The notes beneath the pieces are model-generated. The model ran no database searches and had not been told where the DNA came from. It saw nothing but the letters and a program-made list of their open reading frames with translations. 64,000 bases of DNA, taken from positions 1 through 64,000 of the forward strand of contig NZ_AMZB01000116.1 of the NCBI RefSeq assembly GCF_000313755.1, read 5' to 3'. The position numbers and the translations under genes were made by a program. Positions 1 to 9,679 of this stretch are shown piece after piece; position 1 is the stretch's first letter, and each line of letters starts with the position of its first letter. The DNA comes from Pseudomonas nitroreducens TX1 (lineage in GTDB: Bacteria > Pseudomonadota > Gammaproteobacteria > Pseudomonadales > Pseudomonadaceae).

Positions 1-54
1 TCGAGTAAAAGACAGTTGCTCCTACGATCATTTGGGCTCTACAACTCTGGGAGG

Positions 55-79
55 ATTGCGAGCAAGCTCGCTCCTACAA
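55..79. repeat. REP-type palindrome (GTAGGAGCGAGC family)
   Basis: The stretch carries the inner palindrome GAGCAAGCTC followed by GCTCCTAC. Read on the minus strand it gives GTAGGAGCGAGCTTGCTCGC, the same core as the perfect inverted repeat at 22747-22776. This is the usual look of Pseudomonas intergenic REP elements. It lies just past the murB terminator. Confidence 0.75.
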
Positions 80-106
80 AAGCTGCCTTGTGCGTGGAAA
101 GGGGAC

Positions 107-130
107 AAAAAAAAGGATGCCTCGGCATCC
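107..130 (-). terminator. Rho-independent terminator of the murB operon
   Basis: GGATGCC and GGCATCC (115-130) form a 7-bp stem with a 2-base loop. On the minus strand it is followed by eight U residues (A8 at 107-114 on the plus strand). It sits 20 bases past the murB stop. Confidence 0.85.
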
Positions 131-152
131 CTTCTTCACGACTGCAGCAACC

Positions 153-1172
153 TCAGTAGAGATTCGGCTCCATCTCCAGCTCTACGCCAAAGCGCTGCTG
201 GATGTCGCCTTGAATGCGCTGCGCCAGACCATGCAGTTGCGCGCCCGTGGCGCCGCCGTAGTTCACCAGCACCAGCGCCTGCTGCGCATGCACCCCGGCA
301 GCACCGTCGCGGAAACCTTTCCAACCAGCCTTGTCGATCAGCCAGCCGGCAGCGAGTTTCATCTGCCCATCACCCTGCGGATAGGCCACCAGGTCGCTGT
401 AGTGCTGGCGCAGCACGTCGGCCTGGCCCACCGAAACCACCGGGTTCTTGAAGAAACTACCGGCATTGCCAAGCACCGTCGGGTCCGGAAGCTTCTCGCG
501 GCGGATGGCACAGATCACTCGCGAGACATCGGCCGGCGTCGGCGCAGTCACGCCCTCCTCCGCCAGGCGCTGGCGTACCGGGCCGTAGTCCAGGTGCAGT
601 TTCGCCGCGCGACTCAGAGCAAAGCGCACCCGCAGGATCAACCAGCGACCCGGTTCGCGCTTGAGGCGACTGTCGCGGTAGGCAAACGCGCAGTCTTCCA
701 GACCGAACTCATGCAGCTCGCCAGTCTGGCGATCCAGCGCGGTCAGACCGGCGAACACATCCTTGATCTCGACGCCATAAGCACCGATGTTCTGCATGGG
801 CGCGGCACCCACAGTGCCAGGGATCAGGCTCAGGTTTTCCAGACCGCCCACACCCTGCGCCAGGGTCCAGCGCACAAAGTCGTCCCACACCTCACCGGCC
901 TGAGCCTCGACCACCACGCGCTCGCCATCATCACTGACGACACGCACACCACGGGAAGCCATGCGCAAGACCAGTGCCTCGACGTCACGGGTCAGCAGGA
1001 GGTTGCTGCCGCCGCCAATCACCATCAGCGGCAGACCTTTTTCCGCAGCGGCGGCTATACCGGCGCGCACTTCGGCATCGTCATGAGCCTGGGCAAACCA
1101 GCGCGCCGTGACCTCGACACCGAAGGTGTTGTAGGGCTTGAGGGAAATGCGTTCTTGCAGTTGCAGCGTCAC
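153..1172 (-). CDS. murB: UDP-N-acetylenolpyruvoylglucosamine reductase MurB
   Basis: MurB reduces UDP-GlcNAc-enolpyruvate to UDP-MurNAc with NADPH in the cytoplasmic stage of peptidoglycan synthesis. The 339-residue length is normal for the family. An FAD-binding segment VIGGGSNLLLTRD lies at residues 51-63, the YRDSRLK segment around 165-171, and the catalytic serine is probably Ser239 in GNAGSFFKNP. A C-terminal acidic residue (Glu335 in EMEPNLY) matches the family's catalytic glutamate region. The start is GTG, and GTGA overlaps the ptpA stop, so the two genes are translationally coupled. It is the last gene of the envelope operon and is followed by a strong terminator. Confidence 0.97.
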   Translation of the reverse strand: MTLQLQERISLKPYNTFGVEVTARWFAQAHDDAEVRAGIAAAAEKGLPLMVIGGGSNLLLTRDVEALVLRMASRGVRVVSDDGERVVVEAQAGEVWDDFVRWTLAQGVGGLENLSLIPGTVGAAPMQNIGAYGVEIKDVFAGLTALDRQTGELHEFGLEDCAFAYRDSRLKREPGRWLILRVRFALSRAAKLHLDYGPVRQRLAEEGVTAPTPADVSRVICAIRREKLPDPTVLGNAGSFFKNPVVSVGQADVLRQHYSDLVAYPQGDGQMKLAAGWLIDKAGWKGFRDGAAGVHAQQALVLVNYGGATGAQLHGLAQRIQGDIQQRFGVELEMEPNLY

Positions 1173-1633
1173 AGGCGCCCCTTCACTTCCGTCAGCAGGC
1201 CATCGCAGGCCCTTTCCACCAGGTCCAGCACCCTCTCGAAACCATCCTCATCGCCGTAGTACGGGTCGGGGACTTCGTCGATCTCCAGCTCATAGCGACG
1301 CAGGAACAGGTCCAGCTCCGCCTTTGCGCCGCTGCCGCGCAGATGCTTGAGATCGCGCAGGTTGGCGTTGTCCATGGCCAGGATCAGGTCATAGCGGGAG
1401 AAGTCGGCGACGCAGACCTGACGTGCCCGCAGGCTCGACAGATCATAGCCACGGCGCAACGCGGCGGCGCGAGTGCGTGCGTCCGGCGCCTTGCCGACGT
1501 GCCAATCGCCAGTGCCAGCCGAGTCGATCTCGATGCGATCTTCAAGGCCCGCTGCGCGAACCTTGTGGCGGAGCACGCCTTCGGCCGTGGGCGAACGGCA
1601 GATATTGCCCAGGCAGACGAACAGGACCTTCAT
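1169..1633 (-). CDS. ptpA: Low-molecular-weight protein-tyrosine-phosphatase
   Basis: A 154-residue LMW-PTP that hydrolyses phosphotyrosine. The P-loop CX5RS (CLGNICRS) is close to the N-terminus, and the general acid is in DPYYG near residue 122. These phosphatases often pair with bacterial tyrosine kinases in capsule or polysaccharide control, but no kinase gene is nearby, so the substrate is unknown. ATG is preferred over the in-frame TTG one codon earlier. The start overlaps the kdsB stop in TGATG, and the stop overlaps the murB start. Confidence 0.93.
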   Translation of the reverse strand: MKVLFVCLGNICRSPTAEGVLRHKVRAAGLEDRIEIDSAGTGDWHVGKAPDARTRAAALRRGYDLSSLRARQVCVADFSRYDLILAMDNANLRDLKHLRGSGAKAELDLFLRRYELEIDEVPDPYYGDEDGFERVLDLVERACDGLLTEVKGRL

Positions 1634-2397
1634 CAAGCCCCCAGGATGCGCCGCACGCGCTCCAGGTCTTCCGGGGTGTCGACGCCGGCCTGCGGAGCTT
1701 CCAGGGCATCAGCCACGTGAATACGCACGCCGTGCCAAAGCGCACGCAGCTGCTCCAGACACTCGGTGTCTTCCAGCCAGCACGGGCCCCAGGCCACGAA
1801 ATCGCGCAGGAAGCGCGCACGGTAGGCGTAGATACCGATGTGGCGACGGTACGGCACGTTGGCCGGCAGGCTTTCGCGGTCCACGGCAAAGGCGTCGCGC
1901 GCCCAGGGCAGCGTGGCGCGGCTGAAGGTCAGCGCCAGGCCATTCTTGTCGCTGACCACCTTGACGATATTCGGGTTGAACAGCGCGGCCGGGTCGTGGA
2001 TTTCCTCGCACAGGGTGGCGATGCCAGCCTCCGGGTGGGCCGCGAGGTTGGCAGCGACCTGATCGATGATCGACGGCGGCACCAGCGGCTCGTCACCCTG
2101 CACGTTGACCACGATGGCGTCGTCGGCCAGGCCCAGCGCATCAGCCACTTCCGCCAGGCGGTCGGTGCCGGAGTTGTGCTCGGCGCGGGTCAGCACCACC
2201 TGGGCGCCGAAGCCCTGACAGGCATCGACGATACGCTGGTCATCGGTGGCAACCACGACCTGGGTAGCCGAGCTTTTGCCGGCCTGCGCCCAGACGTGCT
2301 GGATCATCGGCTTGCCGGCGATGTCCTGCAGCGGCTTGCCGGGTAGACGGGTGGAGGCGTAGCGGGCAGGAATGACGACAGTGTAGGCCTGGGTCAT
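1633..2397 (-). CDS. kdsB: 3-deoxy-manno-octulosonate cytidylyltransferase KdsB
   Basis: KdsB activates Kdo with CTP to CMP-Kdo, the donor for the inner core of lipopolysaccharide. The 254-residue protein shows the N-terminal nucleotide-binding motif [14 protein letters not shown] (residues 10-23) and the [10 protein letters not shown] motif near residue 95, both diagnostic of the family. It lies between trm112 (4-base gap) and ptpA (1-base overlap) in an operon that also has lpxK, so Kdo and lipid A genes are co-transcribed. Confidence 0.97.
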   Translation of the reverse strand: MTQAYTVVIPARYASTRLPGKPLQDIAGKPMIQHVWAQAGKSSATQVVVATDDQRIVDACQGFGAQVVLTRAEHNSGTDRLAEVADALGLADDAIVVNVQGDEPLVPPSIIDQVAANLAAHPEAGIATLCEEIHDPAALFNPNIVKVVSDKNGLALTFSRATLPWARDAFAVDRESLPANVPYRRHIGIYAYRARFLRDFVAWGPCWLEDTECLEQLRALWHGVRIHVADALEAPQAGVDTPEDLERVRRILGA

Positions 2398-2401
2398 GAC
2401 G

Positions 2402-2587
2402 TTACTTGTCCAGACGCTCGTCGACGTTCAGGGTACGCGCCTCGCCTTCCAGCATGACCGGAATGCCGTCGCGCACCGGGTAGGCCAGGCCGTCGGCCTT
2501 GCAGATCAGCTCGGACTTGTCGTCGGTGAGCTTGAGCGGGCCCTTGCACAGCGGACAGGCGAGGATATCGAGGAGTTTCGGGTCCAT
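2402..2587 (-). CDS. Trm112-family small protein (YcaR-like)
   Basis: A 61-residue protein starting [18 protein letters not shown], the typical Trm112/YcaR N-terminus. Cys11 and Cys14 form one CxxC pair, but only one further Cys (Cys29) is present, so a full four-Cys zinc ribbon is not visible. Family members are small activator or scaffold proteins for methyltransferases in eukaryotes; the bacterial role is unclear. Its fixed position between lpxK and kdsB suggests a link to LPS synthesis, but that is inference. Confidence 0.9.
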   Translation of the reverse strand: MDPKLLDILACPLCKGPLKLTDDKSELICKADGLAYPVRDGIPVMLEGEARTLNVDERLDK

Positions 2588-2631
2588 GGTGCGTTCCTTG
2601 AGCTAGGAATATTGAGCGGGACGACGGCGGA

Positions 2632-3630
2632 TCAGCGGGCGAGCAGGCGCTCGAGCTGGGCGTCGAACCAGGCGACGAAGGCCGGTGACGGCTGCGCTTC
2701 GACGGCGAGGTACCACCAGTCGGGCGCGGCGAAGGGCCGGCATTTCACCGCGTCCTTCTCGGTCATGACCAGCGGCAGTTCCGGCGTGAAGCGCAGCTGC
2801 TCGGCGGTATAGGCCGCATGGTCGGGGAAGGGATGCGGAATCGGCCGCCAGTTTAGCGCCTCGAGCGTTGCGAAGAAACGCTGCGGGTTGCCGATCCCGG
2901 CCAGCGCGTGCAGCGACTGACCGGCGGGGAAGTGCGCGACACCCCGACGCTCGCCGCTGGCCAGGTTGACCAGGACAGAAGGTCGCAGGACGAAAGAGAA
3001 GGCGCCGGGCGGATCGGACGGCGCGCCGTTGTGCAGCACGGCGTCGACTTCGGCCAGCCGCTCGGCCGGTTCGCGCAGCGGCCCGGCGGGCAGGCAGCGG
3101 CGGTTGCCCAAGCCACGGGCAGCGTCGATCAGCACCAGCTCAAGGTCACGGGCCAAGCGGTAGTGTTGCAGGCCATCGTCGCAGAGGATCAGGTCCAGCG
3201 GCTCCTCGGCCAGCAACGCGCGCACGGCGCTGGAGCGGTCCGGGTCGATCATCAGTGGTACACCGCTGCGGCGCACGATCATCAGCGGCTCATCACCCGC
3301 TTGCGCCGCCGACTGTTCGGCGCGCACGCGCCAGGGAGTCTGTGGCGGCCTGGCGCCATAACCGCGACTGACCACGCCGACCTTCAGCCCACGGGCGCGG
3401 CAGTGTTCGATCAGCCAGAGGATCATCGGCGTCTTGCCGGTGCCGCCCACGGTGATGTTGCCCACCACGATGATCGGTACCGGAGCGCGGTAGGCCGGCT
3501 TGGCACCGGAGAGGAAGTCCTGCCGGCGGCGCCGGGCTACACGCCGGTAGAGCAGTTCAAGCGGCCTGAGCAGGGCCAGGGCCGGGTGGCCCTTGTACCA
3601 GGCGTCGAGCAGGCGGTCGGAGAACGCCAT
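2632..3630 (-). CDS. lpxK: Tetraacyldisaccharide 4'-kinase LpxK
   Basis: LpxK phosphorylates the 4' position of the lipid A precursor at the inner face of the inner membrane, giving lipid IVA. The 332-residue protein has an N-terminal amphipathic segment, then the P-loop [13 protein letters not shown] (about residues 56-68) and the C-terminal [13 protein letters not shown] motif. The start ATG shares one base with the exbD stop, so coupling is likely. In many gamma-proteobacteria msbA stands beside lpxK; it is absent here. Confidence 0.97.
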   Translation of the reverse strand: MAFSDRLLDAWYKGHPALALLRPLELLYRRVARRRRQDFLSGAKPAYRAPVPIIVVGNITVGGTGKTPMILWLIEHCRARGLKVGVVSRGYGARPPQTPWRVRAEQSAAQAGDEPLMIVRRSGVPLMIDPDRSSAVRALLAEEPLDLILCDDGLQHYRLARDLELVLIDAARGLGNRRCLPAGPLREPAERLAEVDAVLHNGAPSDPPGAFSFVLRPSVLVNLASGERRGVAHFPAGQSLHALAGIGNPQRFFATLEALNWRPIPHPFPDHAAYTAEQLRFTPELPLVMTEKDAVKCRPFAAPDWWYLAVEAQPSPAFVAWFDAQLERLLAR

Positions 3631-4079
3631 CAGGGGGTCTTCTTGTCCGCCCGGGACTCGATGGTGGTGATGCGCAGATGGGTGAAGCCCAGCTTGCCGG
3701 CAGCATCCATCGCGGTGACCACGGACTGGTAGTCCACCTTGCCATCGGCAGTGATCACTACCGGCAGGCTGTTGTCGCCAGCGGATTCACGCTGCATGGC
3801 ATTCATCAGGTTTTCCAGGTCGTCGCGCGCCAGACTCTGGCCGTTGAGCGCGTAGTGCCCCTCGACGCTGATGGAGATTTCCAGCTGCTTGATCTCGGTC
3901 GCTTCCGGCGGCGTGCCGCTGACCGCCTCGGGCAACTCGACCTTGAGCTGCGAGGGCTTGGTGAAGGAGGTGGCGACCACGAAGAACAGCAACAGTACGA
4001 AGATCACGTCGATCAGCGACGCCAGGTTGATGAAGACGTCCTCGCGGGCCGCTCCGCCCGCTCTGCGGCGGAATTTCAC
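3630..4079 (-). CDS. exbD: ExbD/TolR-family biopolymer transport protein
   Basis: A 149-residue inner-membrane protein with a short cytoplasmic N-terminus, one membrane helix (about residues 17-39) and a periplasmic domain. Asp24 in [10 protein letters not shown] is at the position of the proton-carrying Asp of ExbD and TolR. It should form a proton-driven motor with the ExbB-like protein encoded upstream (4-base overlap). No tonB or tolA gene is nearby, so the energised partner is not known; the lpxK context hints at the envelope. Confidence 0.93.
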   Translation of the reverse strand: MKFRRRAGGAAREDVFINLASLIDVIFVLLLFFVVATSFTKPSQLKVELPEAVSGTPPEATEIKQLEISISVEGHYALNGQSLARDDLENLMNAMQRESAGDNSLPVVITADGKVDYQSVVTAMDAAGKLGFTHLRITTIESRADKKTP

Positions 4080-4711
4080 GCTTTGCCTTCCTCGACGAAG
4101 TCGACTTCGCGATCGCCCTGGGTCACTTCCACCAGCTTGATGGCCTCCTGTTCCATGGCGATGACCAGTTCATCGACGCGGCGCAGCAGGTAACGGTGGA
4201 AGAACACTGCCGGGATCGCCACGATCAGGCCGGCCGCAGTGGTGATGAGGGCCTTGGAGATACCGCCGGCGAGCATCGGCGCGTTGGCCATGCCATCGCC
4301 CATGAAGGCGCTGAATATCTGAATCATGCCGAACACGGTCCCCAGCAGGCCGAGCAGCGGCGCCATGGCGGCGATGGTGCCCAGGGCGTTGAGGTAGCGC
4401 TCCAACTCGTGGATGACGCGGGAGGCGGCCTCCTCGATGCACTCCTTCATGATCTCGCGACCATGCTTGGAGTTGGCCAGGCCGGCGGCGAGGATTTCAC
4501 CCAGCGGGGACGACGCGCGCAGGTCCTTCAGGGCCTGGCTGTTCATCTTCTTGTCCTTGATCTGCTTCCATACCTGACCGAGCAGCTGCGGCGGCGCCAC
4601 GCGGCTCAAGCGCAGGGTCCAGAGACGTTCGGCGACGATCGCCATGGCAGCGACGGAGCTCAGCAAGATCGGCAGCATCATCCAGCCGCCAGCTTTGACC
4701 AGTTCCCACAC
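4076..4711 (-). CDS. exbB: ExbB/TolQ/MotA-family proton channel protein
   Basis: A 211-residue MotA/TolQ/ExbB family protein with three predicted membrane helices; the last two, near residues 110-175, include MAPLLGLLGTVFGMI. It forms the proton channel with ExbD. The open frame runs upstream to 5185 through comEC, but that part is unrelated sequence. The GTG at 4711 has AGGGGA about nine bases upstream and gives the N-terminus MWELVKAGGWMMLP, the expected family start. This start and the overlap with exbD are the reasons for the chosen boundaries. Confidence 0.92.
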   Translation of the reverse strand: MWELVKAGGWMMLPILLSSVAAMAIVAERLWTLRLSRVAPPQLLGQVWKQIKDKKMNSQALKDLRASSPLGEILAAGLANSKHGREIMKECIEEAASRVIHELERYLNALGTIAAMAPLLGLLGTVFGMIQIFSAFMGDGMANAPMLAGGISKALITTAAGLIVAIPAVFFHRYLLRRVDELVIAMEQEAIKLVEVTQGDREVDFVEEGKA

Positions 4712-4782
4712 AGTGGTGAATCCCCTGAAAAAAAGTGGCGCCACTCTAGCACAGGGGCCGTGGCGAGCCGACCGCCCGAGGG

Positions 4783-6993
4783 TCAATTTTCCTGCCAGAA
4801 ATGTGCACCTTCCCGCACTCCCCGGACCTCGCCATAGGCACCGAGCGTCAGGGTCAGCGCGCCCTGCTCCGCCGTATCCTGAATCCGGATGCCCAGCGCG
4901 CGGAAGCGCTCGACGACCGACGGGTGCGGATGGCCATAAGGGTTGTTGGCGCCGCGGGAGATGATCGCCGTCGACGGCCCGATCGCTCGCAGGAAAGCCG
5001 GACCGGAGGAGCTGCGGCTGCCATGGTGCCCGGCCAGCAACCAGTCGATGTGCTCGTCCGGATGTGCCGCCAGCCAGGCCAGCTCGGCGGGCTGCGGCAG
5101 GTCGCCGGTGAGCAGGATTCGCTCGCCGTTGGCTTGGATTTCCAGCGCGCAGGAGCGGTCGTTGCTTTCCCTGGCACTTGCCCACGCCCAGCTGGCAAGG
5201 CGAACGCCATCAATCTGCCACTGCTCGATCCGACAGGGCCGTGCTTGCAATTCGGGCGCCAGTCGCTCCGGCTCGCCACTGATGACTTGCATTGGCCGCA
5301 GCGAGCGCTTCACCGCCATGGCGCCGCCGGCATGGTCGTTGTCCGCATGGCTGAGCATCAACATGTCCAGACGACCGATTCCCAGGCTGCGCAGCGTCGG
5401 CACGACGACGCGCTCGCCGATGTCGAAATCGCCATTGCGCGCCCCAGTGTCGTAGAGCCAGACCTGGCTGCGAGTGCGGATCAACACCGAAAGCCCCTGC
5501 CCCACGTCCAGTACGCGGATCTCAGCCATGCCGGGCGCGGGCAGCAGGACCGTCGGCCAGAACACCGGCAGGAACATCGCCAGCCCCAACGACCGCAAGG
5601 GCACGCCAGCCGGAGCAAGCAACAGGAGCGCCCCCAGCATCGCCAATGCCACCGCCCAGGTCGGCGCCGCTACCGGTTGCCAGGCCGGCGCCAGCTCAGC
5701 CATCCAGCCGAGCAGGCGGAACAGCAGTTCCAGCACACCGCCCGATACCCAGAGCAGCGCCTCGCCCAGCCAGGGAAGCCCAAGCGCCAGGCTCCCCAGC
5801 AGGGCCAACGGCACTACGATCAATTCCACCCAGGGCACCGCGATCAGGTTGGCGACCACACCGGAAACGCTCAGCGGCAAACCCAGGGCAATGGATGCCG
5901 GCAGCAACCCGACCGCCATCAGCCATTGCGCGCGCAGCCAGGTCCGCCAGCCGTTCCAGCGCCCCAGCCGCCCCGAGAACCCGAAGATCAACAACGCCAC
6001 CGCCGCATACGACAGCCAGAAGCCCGGCAACAGCACCACCAGCGGTTCGGCTACCAGCACCGCCAGCAAGGCACCGAGCAAGGGCGCCCACAGGCCTCGA
6101 TGGCGATAGCGCAGGCGCCATAACAGGACAATGGACACCATGACGCAGGCGCGCTGCAGCGGCACGTCGAACCCCGCCATCAGGCTGTACGCCCAAGCGC
6201 CGGCGGCGGCCAGCAGACAGGCACAGGGCAGCCACGGCAGGCGCACCGGCCAGCAGCCGAAGCGGGCCAGCCCGGCAACCAACGCATAGAGCAGGCCGGC
6301 CAGCAGCGAGATGTGCGAGCCGGAGATCACCATCAGGTGCAGGGTGCCGGTGTCCTGCAGGACCTGCCAGTCCGCCGTGGTCAGCCCGGAGGCATCACCC
6401 AGCACCAGCGCGGCCAGTGCACCTGAGCGGCCGTGAGCGTCGACCGCCAGCAAACGCTGTCGCCAAGCCTCACGCCAGGCGCCGGGGCCACTCGAGACCT
6501 CCAGACGCTGCCCGTCCTTTATGCTGCCGGTGGCACCGATACGCTGCGCGGTGAGCCAGGCCTCGTAATCGAACCCTGCACCATTGGCCATGCCGTGGGG
6601 ACGCTTGAGTTTCACCGCCAATCGCCAGCGTTCGCCGCCTTCCACCGGCGGCCCACCAAACCAGGACAGGCGCAGCGTGGCAGGGACCTTGGCGCGGGGG
6701 CTGGAGACGTCGGCGAGCAGGAAGCGCACCGAGGGGCCGGAGCGATCCGGCAGGCCCTCCACCCTGCCCTCCAGCCACAGCGTGCGGCCGTCCAGTTCCG
6801 GCGCCAGGCGGTCATCCAGTGCCCACTGCGCCGACAGGCAGGCCCAGGCGAAACCGAGCAGAAACAGGCCGATGAAGTAGCCGCGAGTCAGTAACAGAGG
6901 CAACGCGGACAACGCGAGAACCAGCAAGATGCAGCCAGGTGGAAGCACCGGCATCCAGCGCAGCGCCAGCAAACCCAGGGCCAGCGCGAACAT
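4783..6993 (-). CDS. comEC: ComEC/Rec2-family DNA-internalisation channel
   Basis: A 736-residue polytopic membrane protein. The N-terminal hydrophobic and OB-like region (DUF4131) comes first, then the multi-helix Competence domain, then a C-terminal metallo-beta-lactamase-like domain with LSHADNDHAGG and GHHGSRSSS. ComEC moves single-stranded DNA across the inner membrane during natural transformation. I chose ATG 6993 with ACAGGG immediately upstream; an ATG at 7098 would add 35 polar residues that do not look like a family N-terminus. It is transcribed toward exbB, with a 71-base gap. Confidence 0.93.
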   Translation of the reverse strand: MFALALGLLALRWMPVLPPGCILLVLALSALPLLLTRGYFIGLFLLGFAWACLSAQWALDDRLAPELDGRTLWLEGRVEGLPDRSGPSVRFLLADVSSPRAKVPATLRLSWFGGPPVEGGERWRLAVKLKRPHGMANGAGFDYEAWLTAQRIGATGSIKDGQRLEVSSGPGAWREAWRQRLLAVDAHGRSGALAALVLGDASGLTTADWQVLQDTGTLHLMVISGSHISLLAGLLYALVAGLARFGCWPVRLPWLPCACLLAAAGAWAYSLMAGFDVPLQRACVMVSIVLLWRLRYRHRGLWAPLLGALLAVLVAEPLVVLLPGFWLSYAAVALLIFGFSGRLGRWNGWRTWLRAQWLMAVGLLPASIALGLPLSVSGVVANLIAVPWVELIVVPLALLGSLALGLPWLGEALLWVSGGVLELLFRLLGWMAELAPAWQPVAAPTWAVALAMLGALLLLAPAGVPLRSLGLAMFLPVFWPTVLLPAPGMAEIRVLDVGQGLSVLIRTRSQVWLYDTGARNGDFDIGERVVVPTLRSLGIGRLDMLMLSHADNDHAGGAMAVKRSLRPMQVISGEPERLAPELQARPCRIEQWQIDGVRLASWAWASARESNDRSCALEIQANGERILLTGDLPQPAELAWLAAHPDEHIDWLLAGHHGSRSSSGPAFLRAIGPSTAIISRGANNPYGHPHPSVVERFRALGIRIQDTAEQGALTLTLGAYGEVRGVREGAHFWQEN

Positions 6994-7145
6994 CCCTGTA
7001 CGAGGCAACGGAGCGACTCCTGGCCTGCGGTACAACCGCCGATCCGTTTGAGCGTCGGCGGTTACACACGGACATAGTTGGCAACGAATGACTGTCACCT
7101 AGCTAGGCATAATGGTGCGTCGTCCGTCTGCCAGAGATTTCCTCC

Positions 7146-7676
7146 ATGCCGCGCCGAATCTTCAAGCGCTACATGCCGGATCCGGAGAGCATCAGGAACC
7201 ACAAGGGCCTGCGCTTTCTCGGACCGCTGATCCAGTCGCCCAACCTCTGGCACCTGAATCGCCGCTCCGTGTCCCGCGCCATGGGCATGGGGCTGTTCGC
7301 CGCGTTCATTCCGATCCCGTTGCAGATGCTGCTGGCCGCCTCCCTGGCCGTGTGGGTAAGGGCCAACCTGCCGATTTCGGTGGGGCTGGTCTGGCTGACC
7401 AATCCGATCACCATGCCGCCCGTCTTCTATTGCACCTACAAGATGGGCGCCTGGGTCATGGGCATCCCGGCCCGCGCCCTGCCCGACCACCTGACCTGGG
7501 AATGGATCAGCGGCGAACTGGCGATGCTCTGGCAGCCCTTCCTGCTGGGCTCGGTGATCTGCGGCATCCTGGTGGGCCTGCTCGGCTACCTGGCCACCGA
7601 AGGTTACTGGCGCTGGTGGATCGGCCGCAGCTGGCGGCGTCGCCGGGCGCTACGCAATCTGCAACAAGGTCTCTGA
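7146..7676 (+). CDS. DUF2062-domain membrane protein
   Basis: A 176-residue protein starting MPRRIFKRYMPD with hydrophobic segments near residues 55-75, 80-105 and 130-155, as in the DUF2062 family. The family is widespread in proteobacteria and has no firm biochemical function. It is divergent from comEC and ends just before a bidirectional terminator shared with the lol operon. Confidence 0.9.
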   Translation: MPRRIFKRYMPDPESIRNHKGLRFLGPLIQSPNLWHLNRRSVSRAMGMGLFAAFIPIPLQMLLAASLAVWVRANLPISVGLVWLTNPITMPPVFYCTYKMGAWVMGIPARALPDHLTWEWISGELAMLWQPFLLGSVICGILVGLLGYLATEGYWRWWIGRSWRRRRALRNLQQGL

Positions 7677-7680
7677 AACG

Positions 7681-7708
7681 AAAAAGCCGCCCCGAGGGGC
7701 GGCTTTTT
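7681..7708. terminator. Bidirectional terminator between DUF2062 gene and lol operon
   Basis: A5, then GCCGCCCC-GA-GGGGCGGC, then T5: an 8-bp GC-rich stem with U-tracts on both strands, between two convergent genes. Confidence 0.92.
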
Positions 7709-7721
7709 CCTAGGCCGGCGA

Positions 7722-8969
7722 TCACTCGTAACGCAGCGATTCCGCCGGCTGGGTCGAGGCCGCGCGCCAGGCTGGATAGAGCGTGGCGAGGAAGCTCATG
7801 GAGAGCGCCGCGACGCAGATCAGCACGATATCGCTGACCTGCGGATCGGAAGGCAGGTAGTTGATGAAGTAGATGTCCGAGTTGAACACGTGGGTGCCGG
7901 CGACGCGCTCCAGGGTCGAGACGATGGCGGTGACGTTGTACGCCGCCAGCACGCCGAGCACGCAGCCGATGACGGTGCCGATCAGGCCGATCACCGTGCC
8001 CTGCACCATGAAGATCGCCATGATCTGTTTCGGCGTGGCGCCCAGGGTGCGCAGGATGGCGATGTCCGCGCGCTTGTCGGCCACCACCATGATCAGGGTG
8101 GCGATAATGTTGAAGGCGGCAACCGCGACGATCAGCAGCAGCAGCAGGCCGATCATGGTCTTTTCCATCTTCATCGCGCTGAACAGGCTGCCCTGGGTAT
8201 GGGTCCAGTCCACCGAGCGGTAGCCTTCGCCGAGTTGCCTGGCGATGGCGGCACCGACGTCCGGCGCCTGGAACAGGTCCTTCAGGGCGATGCGCACGCT
8301 CTGCACCTGGCCAGGCTGCCAGCGCATCAGGCTCGCCGCGTCGTCCACGTGGATCAGCGCGAGGGTGCTGTCCAGTTCGGCACCGACCTTGAAGATGCCG
8401 ACCACGTTCAGGCGCTGCATGCGCGGGGTGATGCCGCCGGGCGCGGTGCTCGGCTCTGGAACGATCAGCAGCAGGCTGTCACCGACGTTGACGTGGAAAC
8501 GCCGCGCGGTGATCTCACCGATGACCACGCCGAACTCGGTGGCCTTGAGGTCATCGAGGCTGCCGCGAACCATGTGCTGGCCGATGATCGACACCTGGGT
8601 TTCCAGCGCCGGATCGACGCCATCGACCTCGATGGGCTGCATCATGCCCTTGTAGGAGAGCATGCCGTCGACTTCGGTGTAGGGTACCGCGCCGACGATC
8701 TTCGGGTTCTGCTTCGCTACCTCGGCGACGCGCTGCCAGTCGTCCAGCGGGCCGCTGGTTTGCTGCAGCACGGCATGGGGGACCATGCCGAGGATGCGCG
8801 AGCGCATTTCCTTCTGGAAGCCATTCATTACCGAGAGCACCACGATCATCGCCAGCACGCCCAGGGCAAGTCCGATCATCGAGGTCAGGGAGATGAACGA
8901 GATGTAATGGTTGCGTCGCTTGGCACGGGTGTAGCGGGTGCCGATGAAGACGGACAGGGGTCTGAACAT
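7722..8969 (-). CDS. lolE: Lipoprotein-releasing system permease (LolC/LolE family)
   Basis: A 415-residue ABC permease with an N-terminal helix (about 22-48), a large periplasmic MacB-type domain and three C-terminal helices of the FtsX fold. It works with LolD to extract outer-membrane lipoproteins and pass them to LolA. It is closely related to the permease at 9672-10925: both start MFRPLSV and share the NGF motif after helix 1. That two different permeases flank lolD supports a LolC/LolE pair. Which one is C and which is E is my guess from gene order. It is followed by a strong terminator. Confidence 0.93.
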   Translation of the reverse strand: MFRPLSVFIGTRYTRAKRRNHYISFISLTSMIGLALGVLAMIVVLSVMNGFQKEMRSRILGMVPHAVLQQTSGPLDDWQRVAEVAKQNPKIVGAVPYTEVDGMLSYKGMMQPIEVDGVDPALETQVSIIGQHMVRGSLDDLKATEFGVVIGEITARRFHVNVGDSLLLIVPEPSTAPGGITPRMQRLNVVGIFKVGAELDSTLALIHVDDAASLMRWQPGQVQSVRIALKDLFQAPDVGAAIARQLGEGYRSVDWTHTQGSLFSAMKMEKTMIGLLLLLIVAVAAFNIIATLIMVVADKRADIAILRTLGATPKQIMAIFMVQGTVIGLIGTVIGCVLGVLAAYNVTAIVSTLERVAGTHVFNSDIYFINYLPSDPQVSDIVLICVAALSMSFLATLYPAWRAASTQPAESLRYE

Positions 8970-8980
8970 TCCGTTATCCC

Positions 8981-9679
8981 TCAGGCGGCGACCAGCCGGC
9001 CCTCCTCCAGGCGCAGCACACGGTCCATCTGCTGGGCGAGGTGGGTGTCGTGGGTCACCACCAGGAAGGCGGTACGCAGGGATTGCGACAGTTCCAGCAT
9101 CAGCTCCTGGATACCGTGGGCGGTGTGCTGGTCGAGGTTGCCGGTGGGCTCGTCGAGCAGTACCAGCTTCGGCGTGTTGACCAGGGCGCGGGCAATGGCC
9201 ACGCGCTGGCGCTCACCACCGGACAGCTCGGACGGCTTGTGGCTCAGGCGATGGCCCAGACCCACGCGCTCCAGCAGCGCGGTGGCACGCTGACGCGCCT
9301 CGGGGATCGGCGTCTTGCCGATCAGCAGCGGCATGCAGACGTTCTCCAGGGCGGTGAACTCGGGCAGCAGGTGGTGGAACTGGTAGACGAAGCCCAGCGC
9401 GCGGTTGCGCAGCAGGCCGCGCTGCTTCTCGTTCAGCGCCGACAGTTGCTCACCGGCCAGCCAGACGCTGCCGGTGCTGGGGGTGTCGAGGCCGCCGAGC
9501 ATATTCAGCAACGTACTTTTGCCCGAGCCGGAGCTTCCGACGATGGCGACGCGCTCGCCGGGCAGCAGCTCCAGCTGCACGCCGGAGAGCACCTCGACCG
9601 ATTGCGGGCCTTCCTCGTAGCGCTTGCCGAGGTCGCGGCAACTCAGGACGGCCTGGTCGTTGGGGGTCGGCTTACTCAT
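8981..9679 (-). CDS. lolD: Lipoprotein-releasing system ATPase LolD
   Basis: A 232-residue ABC ATPase with Walker [10 protein letters not shown], signature LSGGERQR and Walker [13 protein letters not shown]. It powers lipoprotein release by the LolC/E permeases. I chose ATG 9679 ([10 protein letters not shown]); it overlaps the upstream permease stop by eight bases, and the longer frame only adds residues read from the permease 3' end. Confidence 0.96.
   Translation of the reverse strand: MSKPTPNDQAVLSCRDLGKRYEEGPQSVEVLSGVQLELLPGERVAIVGSSGSGKSTLLNMLGGLDTPSTGSVWLAGEQLSALNEKQRGLLRNRALGFVYQFHHLLPEFTALENVCMPLLIGKTPIPEARQRATALLERVGLGHRLSHKPSELSGGERQRVAIARALVNTPKLVLLDEPTGNLDQHTAHGIQELMLELSQSLRTAFLVVTHDTHLAQQMDRVLRLEEGRLVAA

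Noticed and set aside
4712-5185. N-terminal extension of the ExbB frame to 5185
   Set aside because: The extra 158 residues are read from comEC in another frame and lack ExbB features; a GTG with a good ribosome site at 4711 gives the normal length.
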